A DNA stretch of 64,000 nt from Phytophthora sp. 'mugwort'. Its lineage: Eukaryota; Oomycota; Peronosporomycetes; Peronosporales; Peronosporaceae. The stretch lies in NCBI GenBank assembly GCA_033558025.1, contig JAUCEF010000016.1, positions 4,278,001 to 4,342,000 of the forward strand, read 5' to 3'. A program made the position numbers and the translations under genes. The stretch's first letter is position 1. Each line of letters begins with the position of its first letter. Below, piece after piece: positions 42,331 to 53,215 of this stretch. Below the pieces are notes generated by a model, which was not told the DNA's origin, ran no database searches, and worked only from the letters and a program-made list of their open reading frames with translations.

Positions 42331-44441
42331 CTATGATAAGCGCTGAGGCGAACGCCTATAGTGTCTCAAAGATGGCCAGACCTTCTCGATTGGCAGGAGT
42401 TGGTGCAGTAAGAGACCGACTGGGTAAAGTTGGCTCGTTTTGATCAATGTCTCCGCCACACGAGATTGAACGTACTCCGAATCGAACTGGGCGGGAGCAA
42501 ACACCGGGAACTCAGTATGTAGCGGTTGGAGACACCGGTTGTAAGGGTGTGATGACAGCATGCGTAACCACCATGCGCGACAAGGCTCCTCATGATAAAT
42601 TTCGGCAACACTTTGCCCTCCAGTCCGCTCTTGCTGGGAACCATGCCATATTAGTCGCCGGAGCAAATGGGACGAATGGGTCGAAATATAAATTCGAACC
42701 CAGAGTCGGTTCTTTGTCGACGACCTTTTTGATGTCGGACTCTTGGAAGCTGACTTCTTAGACGCGGATTTCTTGGCCACCGAAGGAAAAAGAGCTGAGT
42801 TTGTAGAAACTGGAGCCACAGGAGCTAACTCCCCAGATGCAAACCCTTGGGAAGCTGACTTCGACGGTACTGGGTCCGTAGTAGTTGACGTTGGAGATGC
42901 CACCTTCAGAGTAGCCGAGTTCTTGGAAAAGCGGCTGAATCTGCGTGGGGGGATCTGCAGATGCCGTAGTCTGGAGAACAGTAGAAGAGGATGTGACCAG
43001 AACATCATTCCCACCGGAGTCGCGTCGATGTCGCTTGGGAGTTCGTCGAGAAGGCGACTGACGGAGACGTTTACTAGCTCCCTGTTCTCGTGGAGAAGAA
43101 CTCGACGAAGAACGCAAAGCCAGCTGAGGAAGGTCCGACGATTGGGTTTACACTGGCGGAATAGCTGGAGATTCTCCTTTTCCATGCTTGAATCAGCATC
43201 GTCACTATTATCTTCGTCAGAACGAAGTATCTGGATGAAGCGGTTCTTTGGGGACCGCGGATGACGACTAACCTCCTCCTGTTCGACATCGGGGGAGTTG
43301 ACATCAAGAAGAAGGGAAGCTGATCCACAAGATGCAGGCACATCTTGGTGATCGGGAGTTCCAGTCGACTTGATCTCCACAGGACCCAGAGCCGCGGTAT
43401 CAGATGTCTCGAAGTCCTCAAGTTGGACTCGGCTAATCGCCCTTGCGGTGACCGATGCAGCCGAGACGAACGACGGGACGGCGACTTTCGCATTCATTGG
43501 TGAAGAAACAACTTTCTTCGACTTCTTTTCGGAATAAGGGTCCTTGGTTTTCCCTCGGGGGGGGGGGGGGTAGCAGTGATGATACCAGAGGAGTCTGAGA
43601 TCGGGACTCAGCTACCGAAGCAACAACCTGAGTTAATGTTGTAGGAGAACCAGAAGCACTCGGCGATGGAGCAGGGTCCGACGAGTTCAACGAAGTCAAC
43701 GCAATAACTGCAGATGTCGTACTGGATAACACAGTCAAACTCGACGGAGAACTGGATGCAGTCGGCTGAAGAGTGATCGACCCGGGTACGGAAGGAAGAG
43801 TCACCGGAACGAGATGATCCCGATGGTAATGAATTTTTGCAACTCAGTGAGGTTGAGCCGTAGGTGTAGAAGTCGGCTTCAGGGTCGACACCTTGATGCG
43901 GGGAGGAGGAGCCAGATCTGGGGCTCGTGCTGAGATCGACTGCCCTACCGGACTGGATGAGAACTCGACCGAGCGGCAACGCGCAAAGTAATCTCACGAG
44001 TTTCATCTGAATTTACAGTGCGACTTAGGTCAGCGGGCTTTGAGAAGTCGGTACAGACAGGCGTTCAAGCTGAGATCGCTGGGAGTTAGACCCAAAGCAT
44101 CGAGTCCAACAGCTGCAGCCATCGCCACCTGAGGATCCACCACAGATATGGGGCCGTGGTGGCGATGATACGCTTCCGTTCTTCAATCGTCTCACATTCC
44201 AATCGAAGGTTCTGTCATCGCTTCCGGAGGTTATTCGACTGGCTGGCTCTCGAAGACGGCAGAAGTGAGTATCCGACAAAGCCTTCAAGGCATTGTAGGA
44301 CGTTATACATTTCATGAGCTGCTCAGTAAGGTGTCGAACATCCTTATTCCGGTCTTCGATCAAGCGATTGAGCCCGTCCACATGTTCTTGGATGACGTCA
44401 GAATGGCAATTCGCCAGCCGAGTTGATTCCCTCTTCTCCAT
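42331..44441 (-). CDS. Opposite-strand ORF region downstream of element C pol
   Basis: Minus-strand coding-like sequence in several ORFs. 44441-44025 starts MEKRESTRLANCHSDVIQEH with a coiled-coil-like region and ends Ser-rich. 44006-43608 and 43804-43433 are Ser/Pro/Thr-rich. 43497-42331 (388 codons) is Ser-rich with acidic DEDNSDDADSS and basic KKSASKKSASKS stretches. A 14-base G run (43557-43570) marks a likely frame break between them. No family is recognised. It occupies the same place, opposite to pol and after the chromodomain, as the ORFs in elements B, D and F. It could instead be an unrelated host gene. Confidence 0.4.
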
Positions 44442-44570
44442 CTCCAGTCGACAGGTCGCACGATCTCCATCGATATTTGATCAGACAAGCGCCTGTACAG
44501 TTGCTAGCCCTGCTTTAGATCAGTAAGGCTGCTCAAGAGATAGAGACTGCTATCTGGCTTTAGATGACTA

Positions 44571-44636
44571 CTGAGAGCTTGTATACTCTCTGGAAGTTAC
44601 ACTTCCTGTGCGCAAGGTGTTGTGTTCCCCGTCACA
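44571..44636 (+). repeat. Terminal fragment of an E-type LTR
   Basis: CTTGTATACTCTCTGGAAG, CACTTCCTGTGCGCAAG and CCCCGTCACA match the last ~65 bp of the LTRs at 52238-52575 and 63206-63550. The rest of the LTR is absent and no primer-binding site follows. Confidence 0.8.
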
Positions 44637-45820
44637 CACAGTACAGCTTTGAAAGAGACCATCGTCTCTTTTGAAGTTTCCTGCAGCAAAAAAAGGACAC
44701 CCGGTAGCTTTCGTGACCGTGGTTAAACAAGGAGAGGGGGCGCGACCGCAACTCTACTCCATTTGTTTTAAAATGAGCTATCCGGCGAAAAATAAATGCA
44801 TAAAATGTATAATTTGAGCTTGCCGTGTTCCAATCAGAGAGCGTTAGTACATACAACAATGTTGCTGGCATCAAATTGAGGGGATTGCATCAGCGTGGCC
44901 TCTCCTTCGAAGCAAGGTTGCAGTTGCAGGCGTCAGCTTCTAGATGTTGATTCCAGCCAAATTGAGTAAGGTATGGCGTCCACGCGTCTTTGTTAATGAG
45001 AAGGTCAGACAAGGCAAGCTACGCCTATGTCAATTCCACAGTGTCCGCTAAATCAAGAGGTTCTGGATATTCCACAGTGGCCGTCGCGGGATGAATACAA
45101 GTCCCGGTTGTAGGTTGTCGCGGGCGAAGCGCACACCGGCCGAGCAAAAACTCTTTCAACTTGTGGTACTCCTTATGAAACTTATTGACTACAGTGTGTG
45201 TCGTGCGATGTCTCCGTCGTTAACGAGAAATTTATAACCCTCCTCCCTGGTGGCGAACCCCAAAGCGTTAAGCAATGAGGTGTATTAATAGCCGTGGCGT
45301 CTCCAGGTGTGCCTTGATCCGGCGCTCATGGTACCAAGAGGTACAGTAGCAGCAGCTTTGAAACAACTTGGCCTGATCCATTATTCATGGATAGAAAAGT
45401 GTACATGTGCGCGACTGGCGCAGAATGTACTGTCTCACCTTGGCACAATCGGCACTGATCAGTCCGGATCAGATGATGGCCACCCTGCTGGTTCACAATT
45501 GGTTACAAAGAGCTGTAGCTTGCAACCACCCATTCAGTCACCGCACGATTGAACCAAATGGCAGGATTTCGTCTTCATTCGGCGACTATAGGTATCGCAC
45601 GGATAACGGAGACAGAGTTGCGCGCCCGCGAGGCAGCACGGCCACTCACACTCGTCTGTCCTTGTATTGTCGCTACATTCGATCAGACTGGCGCCAAGGC
45701 CAGGCCATCCAGACTGGGTGCCAGTCACGCAGCGTTATATTGTAATGTGGTTGACGCGCATCTTGTTGGTACAGTAAATACACTGTACGTCGCGCTCGGC
45801 TGACGCGCGCGGTGGTGAGA
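44637..45820. other. Non-coding region, no supportable gene
   Basis: Short ORFs (for example 45307-45552 and 45407-45745) overlap in several frames and show no family motif. This is the distal upstream region of the ABCG gene. Confidence 0.5.
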
Positions 45821-45903
45821 GCAATCGAGACCGCGGGATTGCTCGCACGCGAGCCGCGCAATCGAGACCGCGGGATTGCTCGCACGCGAGCCGCGCAATC
45901 GGA
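45821..45903. repeat. 37-bp tandem repeat (2.2 copies) upstream of the ABCG gene
   Basis: Two identical units at 45821-45857 and 45858-45894 begin GCAATCGAGACCGCGGGATT, followed by a partial third. Each unit contains the inverted pair GCAATC/GATTGC around CCGCGG. They lie 166-248 bp before the ATG and could hold regulatory sites. Confidence 0.9.
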
Positions 45904-45949
45904 ATCATAGGTTTGCTCGCCTGCATGTCACGACGGGGGCGTATGAGCT

Positions 45950-45972
45950 CGTTCCTTTCATTTTTGAATTCG
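45950..45972 (+). promoter_or_regulatory. Possible oomycete core promoter of the ABCG gene
   Basis: TTCCTTTCATTTTTGAATTC, about 100 bp before the ATG, resembles the oomycete initiator (CATTTY-like) with flanking pyrimidines. The match is loose and no transcript data are available. Confidence 0.3.
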
Positions 45973-46068
45973 CTCGCTACAGAGCTAGTCATCTTCCACA
46001 GTTCACAGCCAAGCTAACACTGCTTTGATCGAAATCAGCGCCACACACATACCACGATATCTGCGAAA

Positions 46069-49000
46069 ATGGCACCCCTCAACCTGGAGTCAGGCAAAAC
46101 CATGTTGCAGCGCGGGCCAGAGGCGCTCAACCGCTACCTAGCGTCGAGCTTCGAGCCGGCCATCGGTAGTGAGATGCCGCAGTTGGAGGTGCGCTACAAA
46201 AATCTGTCGGTGACAGCAGATATCACGATCACGGAGGACGTGACAGCAAAGTCGGAGATCCCAACGCTGTACAACACGGTCGCGCGGTCACTGGCGCGCA
46301 TGTCGCCCATGCGACGCGTGGTGCGCAAAGAGGTCATCAAGAACGCGAGCGGAGTGTTCAAGCCAGGCAGCATCACGTTGGTACTTGGTCAGCCTGGCTC
46401 CGGTAAGTCGGCGCTGATGAAGACTCTGTCAGCGCAGTTCCCAATGGAGAGCAACATCACGGTGGAGGGCGAGATCACTTACAACGGCGTACCTCAGAAG
46501 GACATTATCAAGCGCGTGCCCCAGTTTGTGGAGTACGTGCCTCAGTCAGACAAGCACTTTGCGACGCTAACGACCCGTGAAACCCTCGAGTACGCACACA
46601 AGTTCGTTGGTGCGGGCTTGGCAGAGAAGGGCGCCGAGACCTTCGCTAAGGGCTCGGTGGAGGAGAACCTGGCGGCTGTTGAGGCGGCCAAAGCGTACTA
46701 CAAGAACTACCCGGACGTGGTGATTGGACAGTTGGGTCTTCAGAACTGTGAGAACACCATCATCGGTAATGCGATGCTTCGCGGCGTGTCCGGTGGCGAG
46801 CGCAAGCGTGTGACGACGGGCGAGATGGAGTTTGGCATGAAGTACGTGAGCCTAATGGACGAGATCAGTACAGGTCTGGACAGTGCTGCGACGTACGATA
46901 TCATTTGCACTCAGCGCAGCATCGCCAAAACGCTGCATAAGGCGGTGGCAATCTCCCTGCTTCAACCAGCCCCGGAGGTTTTTGCGCTTTTTGACTATGT
47001 GTTAATCATGAACGAGGGCGAGGTGATGTACCATGGCCCGCGCGAAGACGTGGTGCCGTACTTCGAGAGCTTGGGCTTCAAGTGCCCGGCGGATCGTGAT
47101 GTCGCCGACTATCTTTTAGATCTAGGTACCCGTATGCAGCATCAGTACGAGATATCCTTACCTGTGGGTGTGACGAAGTACCCCCGTGCCGCGAGCGAGT
47201 TTGCTGAGGCCTTCATCCACTCCCGTGTGTACGCTGACTTGGTTGGCATGGTCGAGGCCCCGATGGAGCCTGAGCTGGAGAAGCACATGAGCGAGTACAT
47301 GGACCCGGTGAAGCAGTTTCGCCGGTCTTGGCTCCGGAACATCGGCGCTCTCAGCGTTCGTCACATGACCATCTTGTGGCGGAACAAGGCGTACGTCGCG
47401 AGTCGTGTTGTGATGACATGCTTCATGGGTTTGCTCTACGGCAGCACATTCTACAATGTCGATCCGACGGACGTGCAGGTCATGCTAGGCGTTATTTTCC
47501 AGGCCGTGCTGTTCATGTCATTGAGTCAGGCTTCGCAGATTCCGGTGTTCATGGAGGCCCGTGAGATTTTTTATAAGCAACGCGGCGCAAACTTCTACCA
47601 GTCGCTGTCGTACGTGGTTGGTTACTCCATTGCGCTGATCCCGCCGTCCCTGTTCGAGATTATTATCTTCGGTTCGCTAGTGTACTGGATGTGTGGCTTT
47701 GTTGCGAACGTGGGTGCCTTCATCATCTACCTGGTGCTATTAACGCTGACGAACCTGGTCCTGTCGACTTGGTTCTTCCTTTTAACGGCGCTGTGCCCGA
47801 ACCTAGACATTGCCAAGCCGATGTCGACGTTCTCGATCGTGTTCATTATTATTTTTGCTGGTTTCGTGCAGCCCAAGAGTGAAATCCCCGACTACCTGGT
47901 GTGGATATACTGGATTAACCCCATCGGCTGGTGTATGCGAGCACTGTCCGTAAACGAGTATCGCTCGTCCAAGTTTGACGTCTGTGAATATGGAGGCGTG
48001 AACTACTGCTCCAAGTTTAACATGACCATGGGTGAGTACTATCTGGACCAGTTCGGCGTTCCGTCGAGCAAGTCATGGCTGTGGACCGGTGCGATCTTCA
48101 TGTTCTTCTTCTACGTGTTCCTGTTGGCCATCAGCACCTATCTCCTGGAGTACCGGCGGTATCTGACGCCGACCAACATCCAGTTGTTGCCGAAGGAGAT
48201 TGAGGAAGAGGCACAGGAGAGCTACGCACTGGCCATGACACCGAAGTCTAAGAACAAAGACGACTCGAATTCGGACACGTCGCATGACGACGTTATGGTG
48301 GCCGTTCCGCGGCGCGAGAAGAACTTTACTCCAGTGTCTATCGCGTTTACGGACCTGTGGTACTCGGTGCCGGACCCGACGAACACCAAGGAGACGCTCG
48401 ATTTGCTGAAGGGTATCAGCGGCTACGCCACGCCTGGCACGTTAACGGCACTGATGGGCTCCACCGGCGCGGGTAAGACGACTCTGATGGATGTGATTGC
48501 CGGGCGGAAGACTGAGGGTACGATTAAGGGCAAGATTTACCTGAACGGCTATGAGGCGAGCGACCTTGCCATTCGGCGTGCGACGGGTTACTGTGAGCAG
48601 ATGGATGTTCACTCTGAAGCTTCCACGATGCGCGAGGCGCTAACTTTTAGCGCGTTCCTGCGTCAGGACAGCAGTATCCCGGACAGCAAGAAGTACGACA
48701 CGGTGGAGGAGTGTCTGGACTTGCTCGACATGCACGACATTGCCGACCAAATCATTCGAGGGAGTTCACAGGAGCAGCTGAAGCGTCTGACGATTGGAGT
48801 GGAGCTCGCTGCTCAGCCGAGCATCCTGTTTTTGGATGAACCGACGAGCGGCCTTGACGCGCACTCGGCCAAGTTGATCATGGATGGTGTGCGTAAGGTG
48901 GCGGATAGCGGCCGTACCATTGTGTGTACGATTCACCAGCCGTCATCAGATGTTTTTTTCCTCTTTGACCACTTAATCCTGCTGAAACGCGGCGGCCAGG

Positions 49001-50187
49001 CTGTATTCGTGGGTGAGCTAGGCGACAGGTGTCAGAAGTTAGTAAAGTATCTGGAGGCGACCCCCAGTGTAAAGCCGTGCCCGCCGAAGCAGAATCCTGC
49101 TACGTGGATGCTGGAGGTGATCGGTGCCGGTGTGAGCAACGAGCGTGCTCGCGACCTGGACTTCGTGGATATTTTCTCGAAGAGTGAGGAGAAGCGCAAC
49201 TTGGATGAGATGTTGCTACAACCTGGCATCACGATGACTTCGCCAGAGTGGCCAGAGGTGACGTTCATGCAGAAGCGTGCTTCGAAGGGCTCGACCCAGA
49301 TGTACTTTTTGATGAAGCGATTTTTCAACTTGTATTGGCGAACTCCCGCGTTCAACCTGACTCGTTTCGCCATCGTTTTCGGCGTCGCTATCATTTGCGG
49401 GTTGTCGTTCCTGAGCGTGGACTACACGACCTATGGCGGGTTGGTGGGTGGTGTGGGTCTAATTTTCATGTCGACCCTATTCATAGCTATGGCTGGTTTT
49501 ATGGGCACGTTGCCTGTGTTCTCGACGGATCGTTCTGCGTTCTACCGCGAACGGGCTGCGCAGACATACAACTCGCTATGGTACTTTATGGCGACAACTG
49601 TGGTGGAGATCCCGTATGTGTTCGGTCAGTCTCTTCTTTTCATTGTGATATTTTACCCGATGGTGGGCTTCCAGGGCTTCACGACGGCGGTGCTGTACTG
49701 GATGCATATATCGCTATTCGTCTTGGGACAAATGTACTTTGCACAGCTACTGATCCACGCGTTCCCGAGTATCGAGGTAGCTGCTGTCATGGGTGCGCTG
49801 ATCAATTCGATCTTCTTGCTGTTCGCCGGCTTCAATCCGCCTGCGTCATCGATCCCTGAAGGCTACAAGTGGCTGTACACGATTGTGCCTCAGAGGTTCT
49901 CGATTTCGATCTTGTCGGCTCTGGTCTTCTGTGACTGCCCTCAAGAGCCGACGTGGAACGAGTTGTTGAATCAGTACGAGAACGTGGGCACGAACCTTGG
50001 TTGCCAGCCGCTTACAGGCACGCCGGTCACAATTTCTCACACGACGGTGAAGGGGTACATCGAGTCGACGTTCAAGTATAACTACGACGACCGCTGGGCC
50101 AACTTCGGCTATGTGTTTGTGACGATTATCATCTTCCGCATCTTGTCAATGCTGTCGCTGCGTTACATCAATCACACGAAGAGATAG
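46069..50187 (+). CDS. Full-size ABCG (PDR-type) multidrug transporter
   Basis: Intact intron-less ORF of 1372 residues with the PDR layout: ATPase domain, six-helix block, ATPase domain, six-helix block. It probably sits in the plasma membrane and exports hydrophobic or toxic compounds using ATP. Domain 1: Walker A GQPGSGKS at 107-114, signature VSGGERKR from 240, Walker B ending LMDE with Asp264. Domain 2: Walker A GSTGAGKT at 797-804, unusual signature SSQEQLKRLTIG from 899, Walker B ILFLDEPTSGLD just after. The degenerate second signature fits the asymmetric PDR pattern. Membrane helices follow each domain (for example FGSLVYWMCGFVANV and GQSLLFIVIFYPMVGF). A linker at about 715-755 is Asp/Ser/Lys-rich and probably a regulatory site. 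The ATG follows a short leader, with repeats 166-248 bp upstream. A decayed second copy lies at 6682-16080. Confidence 0.97.
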   Translation: MAPLNLESGKTMLQRGPEALNRYLASSFEPAIGSEMPQLEVRYKNLSVTADITITEDVTAKSEIPTLYNTVARSLARMSPMRRVVRKEVIKNASGVFKPGSITLVLGQPGSGKSALMKTLSAQFPMESNITVEGEITYNGVPQKDIIKRVPQFVEYVPQSDKHFATLTTRETLEYAHKFVGAGLAEKGAETFAKGSVEENLAAVEAAKAYYKNYPDVVIGQLGLQNCENTIIGNAMLRGVSGGERKRVTTGEMEFGMKYVSLMDEISTGLDSAATYDIICTQRSIAKTLHKAVAISLLQPAPEVFALFDYVLIMNEGEVMYHGPREDVVPYFESLGFKCPADRDVADYLLDLGTRMQHQYEISLPVGVTKYPRAASEFAEAFIHSRVYADLVGMVEAPMEPELEKHMSEYMDPVKQFRRSWLRNIGALSVRHMTILWRNKAYVASRVVMTCFMGLLYGSTFYNVDPTDVQVMLGVIFQAVLFMSLSQASQIPVFMEAREIFYKQRGANFYQSLSYVVGYSIALIPPSLFEIIIFGSLVYWMCGFVANVGAFIIYLVLLTLTNLVLSTWFFLLTALCPNLDIAKPMSTFSIVFIIIFAGFVQPKSEIPDYLVWIYWINPIGWCMRALSVNEYRSSKFDVCEYGGVNYCSKFNMTMGEYYLDQFGVPSSKSWLWTGAIFMFFFYVFLLAISTYLLEYRRYLTPTNIQLLPKEIEEEAQESYALAMTPKSKNKDDSNSDTSHDDVMVAVPRREKNFTPVSIAFTDLWYSVPDPTNTKETLDLLKGISGYATPGTLTALMGSTGAGKTTLMDVIAGRKTEGTIKGKIYLNGYEASDLAIRRATGYCEQMDVHSEASTMREALTFSAFLRQDSSIPDSKKYDTVEECLDLLDMHDIADQIIRGSSQEQLKRLTIGVELAAQPSILFLDEPTSGLDAHSAKLIMDGVRKVADSGRTIVCTIHQPSSDVFFLFDHLILLKRGGQAVFVGELGDRCQKLVKYLEATPSVKPCPPKQNPATWMLEVIGAGVSNERARDLDFVDIFSKSEEKRNLDEMLLQPGITMTSPEWPEVTFMQKRASKGSTQMYFLMKRFFNLYWRTPAFNLTRFAIVFGVAIICGLSFLSVDYTTYGGLVGGVGLIFMSTLFIAMAGFMGTLPVFSTDRSAFYRERAAQTYNSLWYFMATTVVEIPYVFGQSLLFIVIFYPMVGFQGFTTAVLYWMHISLFVLGQMYFAQLLIHAFPSIEVAAVMGALINSIFLLFAGFNPPASSIPEGYKWLYTIVPQRFSISILSALVFCDCPQEPTWNELLNQYENVGTNLGCQPLTGTPVTISHTTVKGYIESTFKYNYDDRWANFGYVFVTIIIFRILSMLSLRYINHTKR

Positions 50188-51081
50188 AGAAGAGAGAAAG
50201 AAGACGCTCTCAGTTGGTCGTATAGGGATGAACATTGCTTCGCAAGCTACAAAAAACGATTAGAATAACAATCAATCAACTTTACTTACATGTACATCTG
50301 TAGCTGCGTGTGCCTTGGTTTTCGACTGCTGAATCAGCTCAGAGTATGCGGACTGTGACTACGGGTGTACACTTTTTTGTGTGTAGCGATCAGTAGTGCG
50401 TCTATCTAGCGTCGTCACGTTATGGGTATATGATAACACTTCAGCAGAAGAAGTAGTAGCTAGAGAACTCGGGCAAGATTCCGTCGCCGTAAACAATCAA
50501 CACTGGTTGTTTATGAGCAGATAAATTGAGATCATATTGAGATGAACACTTTGTACTACCTAGTAATTATCAAGAACAAAAAAAAATCTTCTCCCAAAGT
50601 CTCCAGTGTTCTTCCTTTGTACTCCCCAGTCTACGTACTAGATGCTCATATTCTATCTTTCACACGCTGACGCATATAAGTTAAACGTCTGTCTTCAAGC
50701 ACAGATCTTCTCGTGAATCCTCAACTTCATCCGAATGCTAGCCCTATTGCAAGTTCATTGCTCGCCATGATGTCGGCAGATCCACATTCAGATTCGTGTG
50801 TTCATGTGCTGGCATTCAAGTTCTCGTGACATTCACTCCAGTCCGCGAGCACTCGTTTCCGTTTACCAGCGATTAAGGAGAGGTTGCCAGCTGGCTCCCA
50901 GGTCGGTTTGGCCTGACCGCGTACAGTTTCTGGCCCTCGGTTCGTTTGAATTTGATAACATCGTCCACTACTTGAGGAGGCCCACAAGACGAACAATCTG
51001 AGCGAACAGGATGCTCAAACAACTACGGAATCACAATCTACCGAAGAAGAACACGGCCCTCTGCCACGCCCCTCTCCGACC
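50188..51081. other. 3' flank of the ABCG gene, no further gene seen
   Basis: The first ~230 bp resemble the region after the broken copy at 15912-16080. The rest has only chance ORFs. Confidence 0.55.
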
Positions 51082-52075
51082 GTGGTGCAGAGCGGCGTGT
51101 TTGGGCCGCTTCCCATCGAGTCGGATAGTGCGTGCTGCACCGATATAACACCTGCACCAAGCAGTATCGCATTGATGGATCCGAGGTCATCTTGTCCTGA
51201 ACTTCTTAGGTTGCGAGGAGGCCATGATGAATCAACAGCAGCAGTCAGACAGGCCCGGGGAAACGATAGTACTGAACAACTATATACCGGCCTTACCAAT
51301 GATCCGGCTCTTCCATTTACAGACAATATTTCAAGTTTCACAGCGCTTCTAACTGAAAACTCGATTTCGGCGCAGGTTTGCAGATACCGAAGGTGGTGCT
51401 ACACTATTGCACAGTAGGATTGAGCCTGCCGCGATTCCGCAGCTTCACGAACCTGAACAAAACATGGCATTGCCGTATTCCATGTCAGCGCAACTCACAT
51501 CCAGATCTCTGCAATCAGTGCTTAGAGAGTCGTGCGAGCTAACGAAGCGCCGCAGGTTTTAGGTGTTTATATAAAACTTGCTCATTTTACGTGATGAAGT
51601 AATTACAGTACCCCATTTAGCCAACCAACGAGCTACTGGTGACGTGCACAAGTCTTCTGGTGATGAAAAACATATCGCGGGTGATGATGTCGAGACGGCT
51701 GGTGATTTGTACACGCGCGAGGCCTGGTGATGAAGGTCAAATCTCTGGTGATAGATATTAAAACATGATATTGATTGTTTTTCCTTCTTCCGACCCTCTG
51801 CAAGTTGCACTCGAAACATCTCTTGTTGCTGATGTCGAGATTGTTTGGCAAAGCGTTTTTAGTAGACTTGTGTGGAAGACGAGATGCATTAGCGAAGCGT
51901 TAATTGCTCGGTTCTAGTCATCGATAAAATGTCACCGTCTGAAGCGGACAATATGATGTATCCCTCGGCCACCAGTTACCGTGCACCTCCGCCTAGTTCT
52001 GATAATGGCAGCGAATTGACATCCGGAATCATTGCGACAGAAGCAGATATTTTAGCTAAACAGTACAACAAGAAT
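51082..52075 (+). pseudogene. Unrecognised, broken coding-like sequence
   Basis: ORF 51082-51417 and a parallel frame beginning MMNQQQQSDRPGETIVL near 51225 look like pieces of one disrupted gene running to about 51560. A short ORF start at about 51928 (MSPSEADNMMYPSA) precedes the integrase tail below. No family motif was found. It may be retroelement or host sequence. Confidence 0.25.
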
Positions 52076-52083
52076 CGGTAAGC

Positions 52084-52232
52084 TCGAACTTTTATCGTGG
52101 CTGATGAAGTTTTCCTGTCCGGACAACACATATCAGCACGACACCTTGGTGGACGACCAAGAAGAAGAAGGTTATGGGTGGGGTCATTTGTTGTCGTAGA
52201 ATGGATCGGCCGTGGCTATTACATTGTAAGCT
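52084..52232 (+). pseudogene. Retroelement integrase C-terminal tail
   Basis: ADEVFLSGQHISARHLGG, then WVGSFVVVEWIGRGYYIV, follows the pattern of Gypsy integrase ends, where a D-x-V-x-LS-x-x-x-I block and a W-x-G-P-F block precede the LTR. The E-type LTR starts a few bases later, so this is probably the end of a pol whose remainder is lost. Confidence 0.55.
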
Positions 52233-52237
52233 GTACA

Positions 52238-52575
52238 TGAGTCACTCTTCAGAGCAGGTGTACCAAGTACACTAAGTGATGAAGACGACATCACTATGAC
52301 GTCACGGTAATGACGTACGGATAAGTACCACGTATTTGGTACAAAGACTTCAGAGCCACCCAATAAGATAACATCTAGGGTACTTTATACGTGACTAATA
52401 GTTAGTATGTAAACGCATTAAAAGGGGTCACCTATAAAATATATTCAGTCCTAAATCTACCTAATTTTAGTAACAGTCCCCCAGACCAGGGACTTGTGAA
52501 CTGCCGTTCACTGAGAGTTTGTATACTCTCCGGAAGTACACTTCCTGTGCGCAAGCTGTTATGTGCCCCGTCACA
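52238..52575 (+). repeat. 5' LTR of miniature element E
   Basis: 338 bp, ending CCCCGTCACA before the primer-binding site. Shared blocks with 53216-53587 and 63206-63550 include GACGTCACGG, CACCCAATA and TTAGTATGTA. The first ~15 bp seen in the other copies are missing. Confidence 0.88.
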
Positions 52576-52577
52576 TT

Positions 52578-52595
52578 TGATAGCACTTGTAGTCA
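52578..52595 (+). promoter_or_regulatory. Primer-binding site of element E (candidate)
   Basis: TGATAGCACTTGTAGTCA starts two bases after the LTR end, as in elements B and D. Confidence 0.6.
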
Positions 52596-52693
52596 CCTAC
52601 GCGGGTTACTATCTGAATCCTCTGGGTCTTAGCGACATGGACCGGAATTAGTTTCCTTATCTGAACGACTCACAGTTTGAGTCCATTCGAAAG

Positions 52694-53213
52694 ATGGCTG
52701 GCAACTTTGGCATGGATGCCTTGCACAGCTTGGCGTCGCCAACGCAAGCTGGGCAGGTCAAGCGCGTTAACGTGAGAGCCGAAACCGGTCTACAACAAGC
52801 CGTTGAGGCTGAAGGTAACGCCGTCGATGGTAAGGAAGGTGAAAACCTTCAGTTCTGGGTGCGAGAAGTTGATCTCGCAGTGGATGCGGCTCTTATCCCC
52901 TCCGAGCACCTCCGAATGGATTTCGCCCTCCCCAACCTTAGCATTCGTGCTAAGCGTTAGGCGTACACACGGGAAACGACAACGCCTGGATGCATCGTAT
53001 CCTAGGCTCAACTGTGTGAGCAGCTTAAAGCCGCGTTCCTCCCGGCAAACTACGAGTAACACCAGCGGTCACGCTTCCTGTCATGTCAACAGGGAAGGCG
53101 TGGGTTGCACGAGTACACCCAGGAGATGCGGGAGCTCGCCGCATCCCTCGTTGGAAATCCACTCCATGAACACATCAAGGTGGCGGTGTTCATGGATGGC
53201 CTAAACGGGGTTA
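52694..53213 (+). pseudogene. gag: Gag fragment of element E
   Basis: Starts MAGNFGMDALHSLA and continues with LQFWVREVDLAVDAALI, a capsid-like region of Gypsy gag. After a stop following IRAKR, the second half in another frame reads FLPANYE and LHEYTQEMRELAASLVG, then VAVFMDGL, matching the retrotransposon gag pattern also seen in element D (KVTVFMDGV). Zinc knuckle and pol are absent. Confidence 0.75.
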
Positions 53214-53215
53214 CA

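Noticed and set aside
49032..49859. ORFs on the opposite strand and other frames within the ABCG gene (also 7329-7842 and 14237-14801)
   Set aside because: They are shadows of a strongly GC-biased real gene and recur in the pseudogene copy only because the sequence is the same.
51196..51230. LRLRGG sequence in an ORF, like the end of ubiquitin
   Set aside because: Only the six residues match; no ubiquitin fold precedes it and the frame is short and broken.
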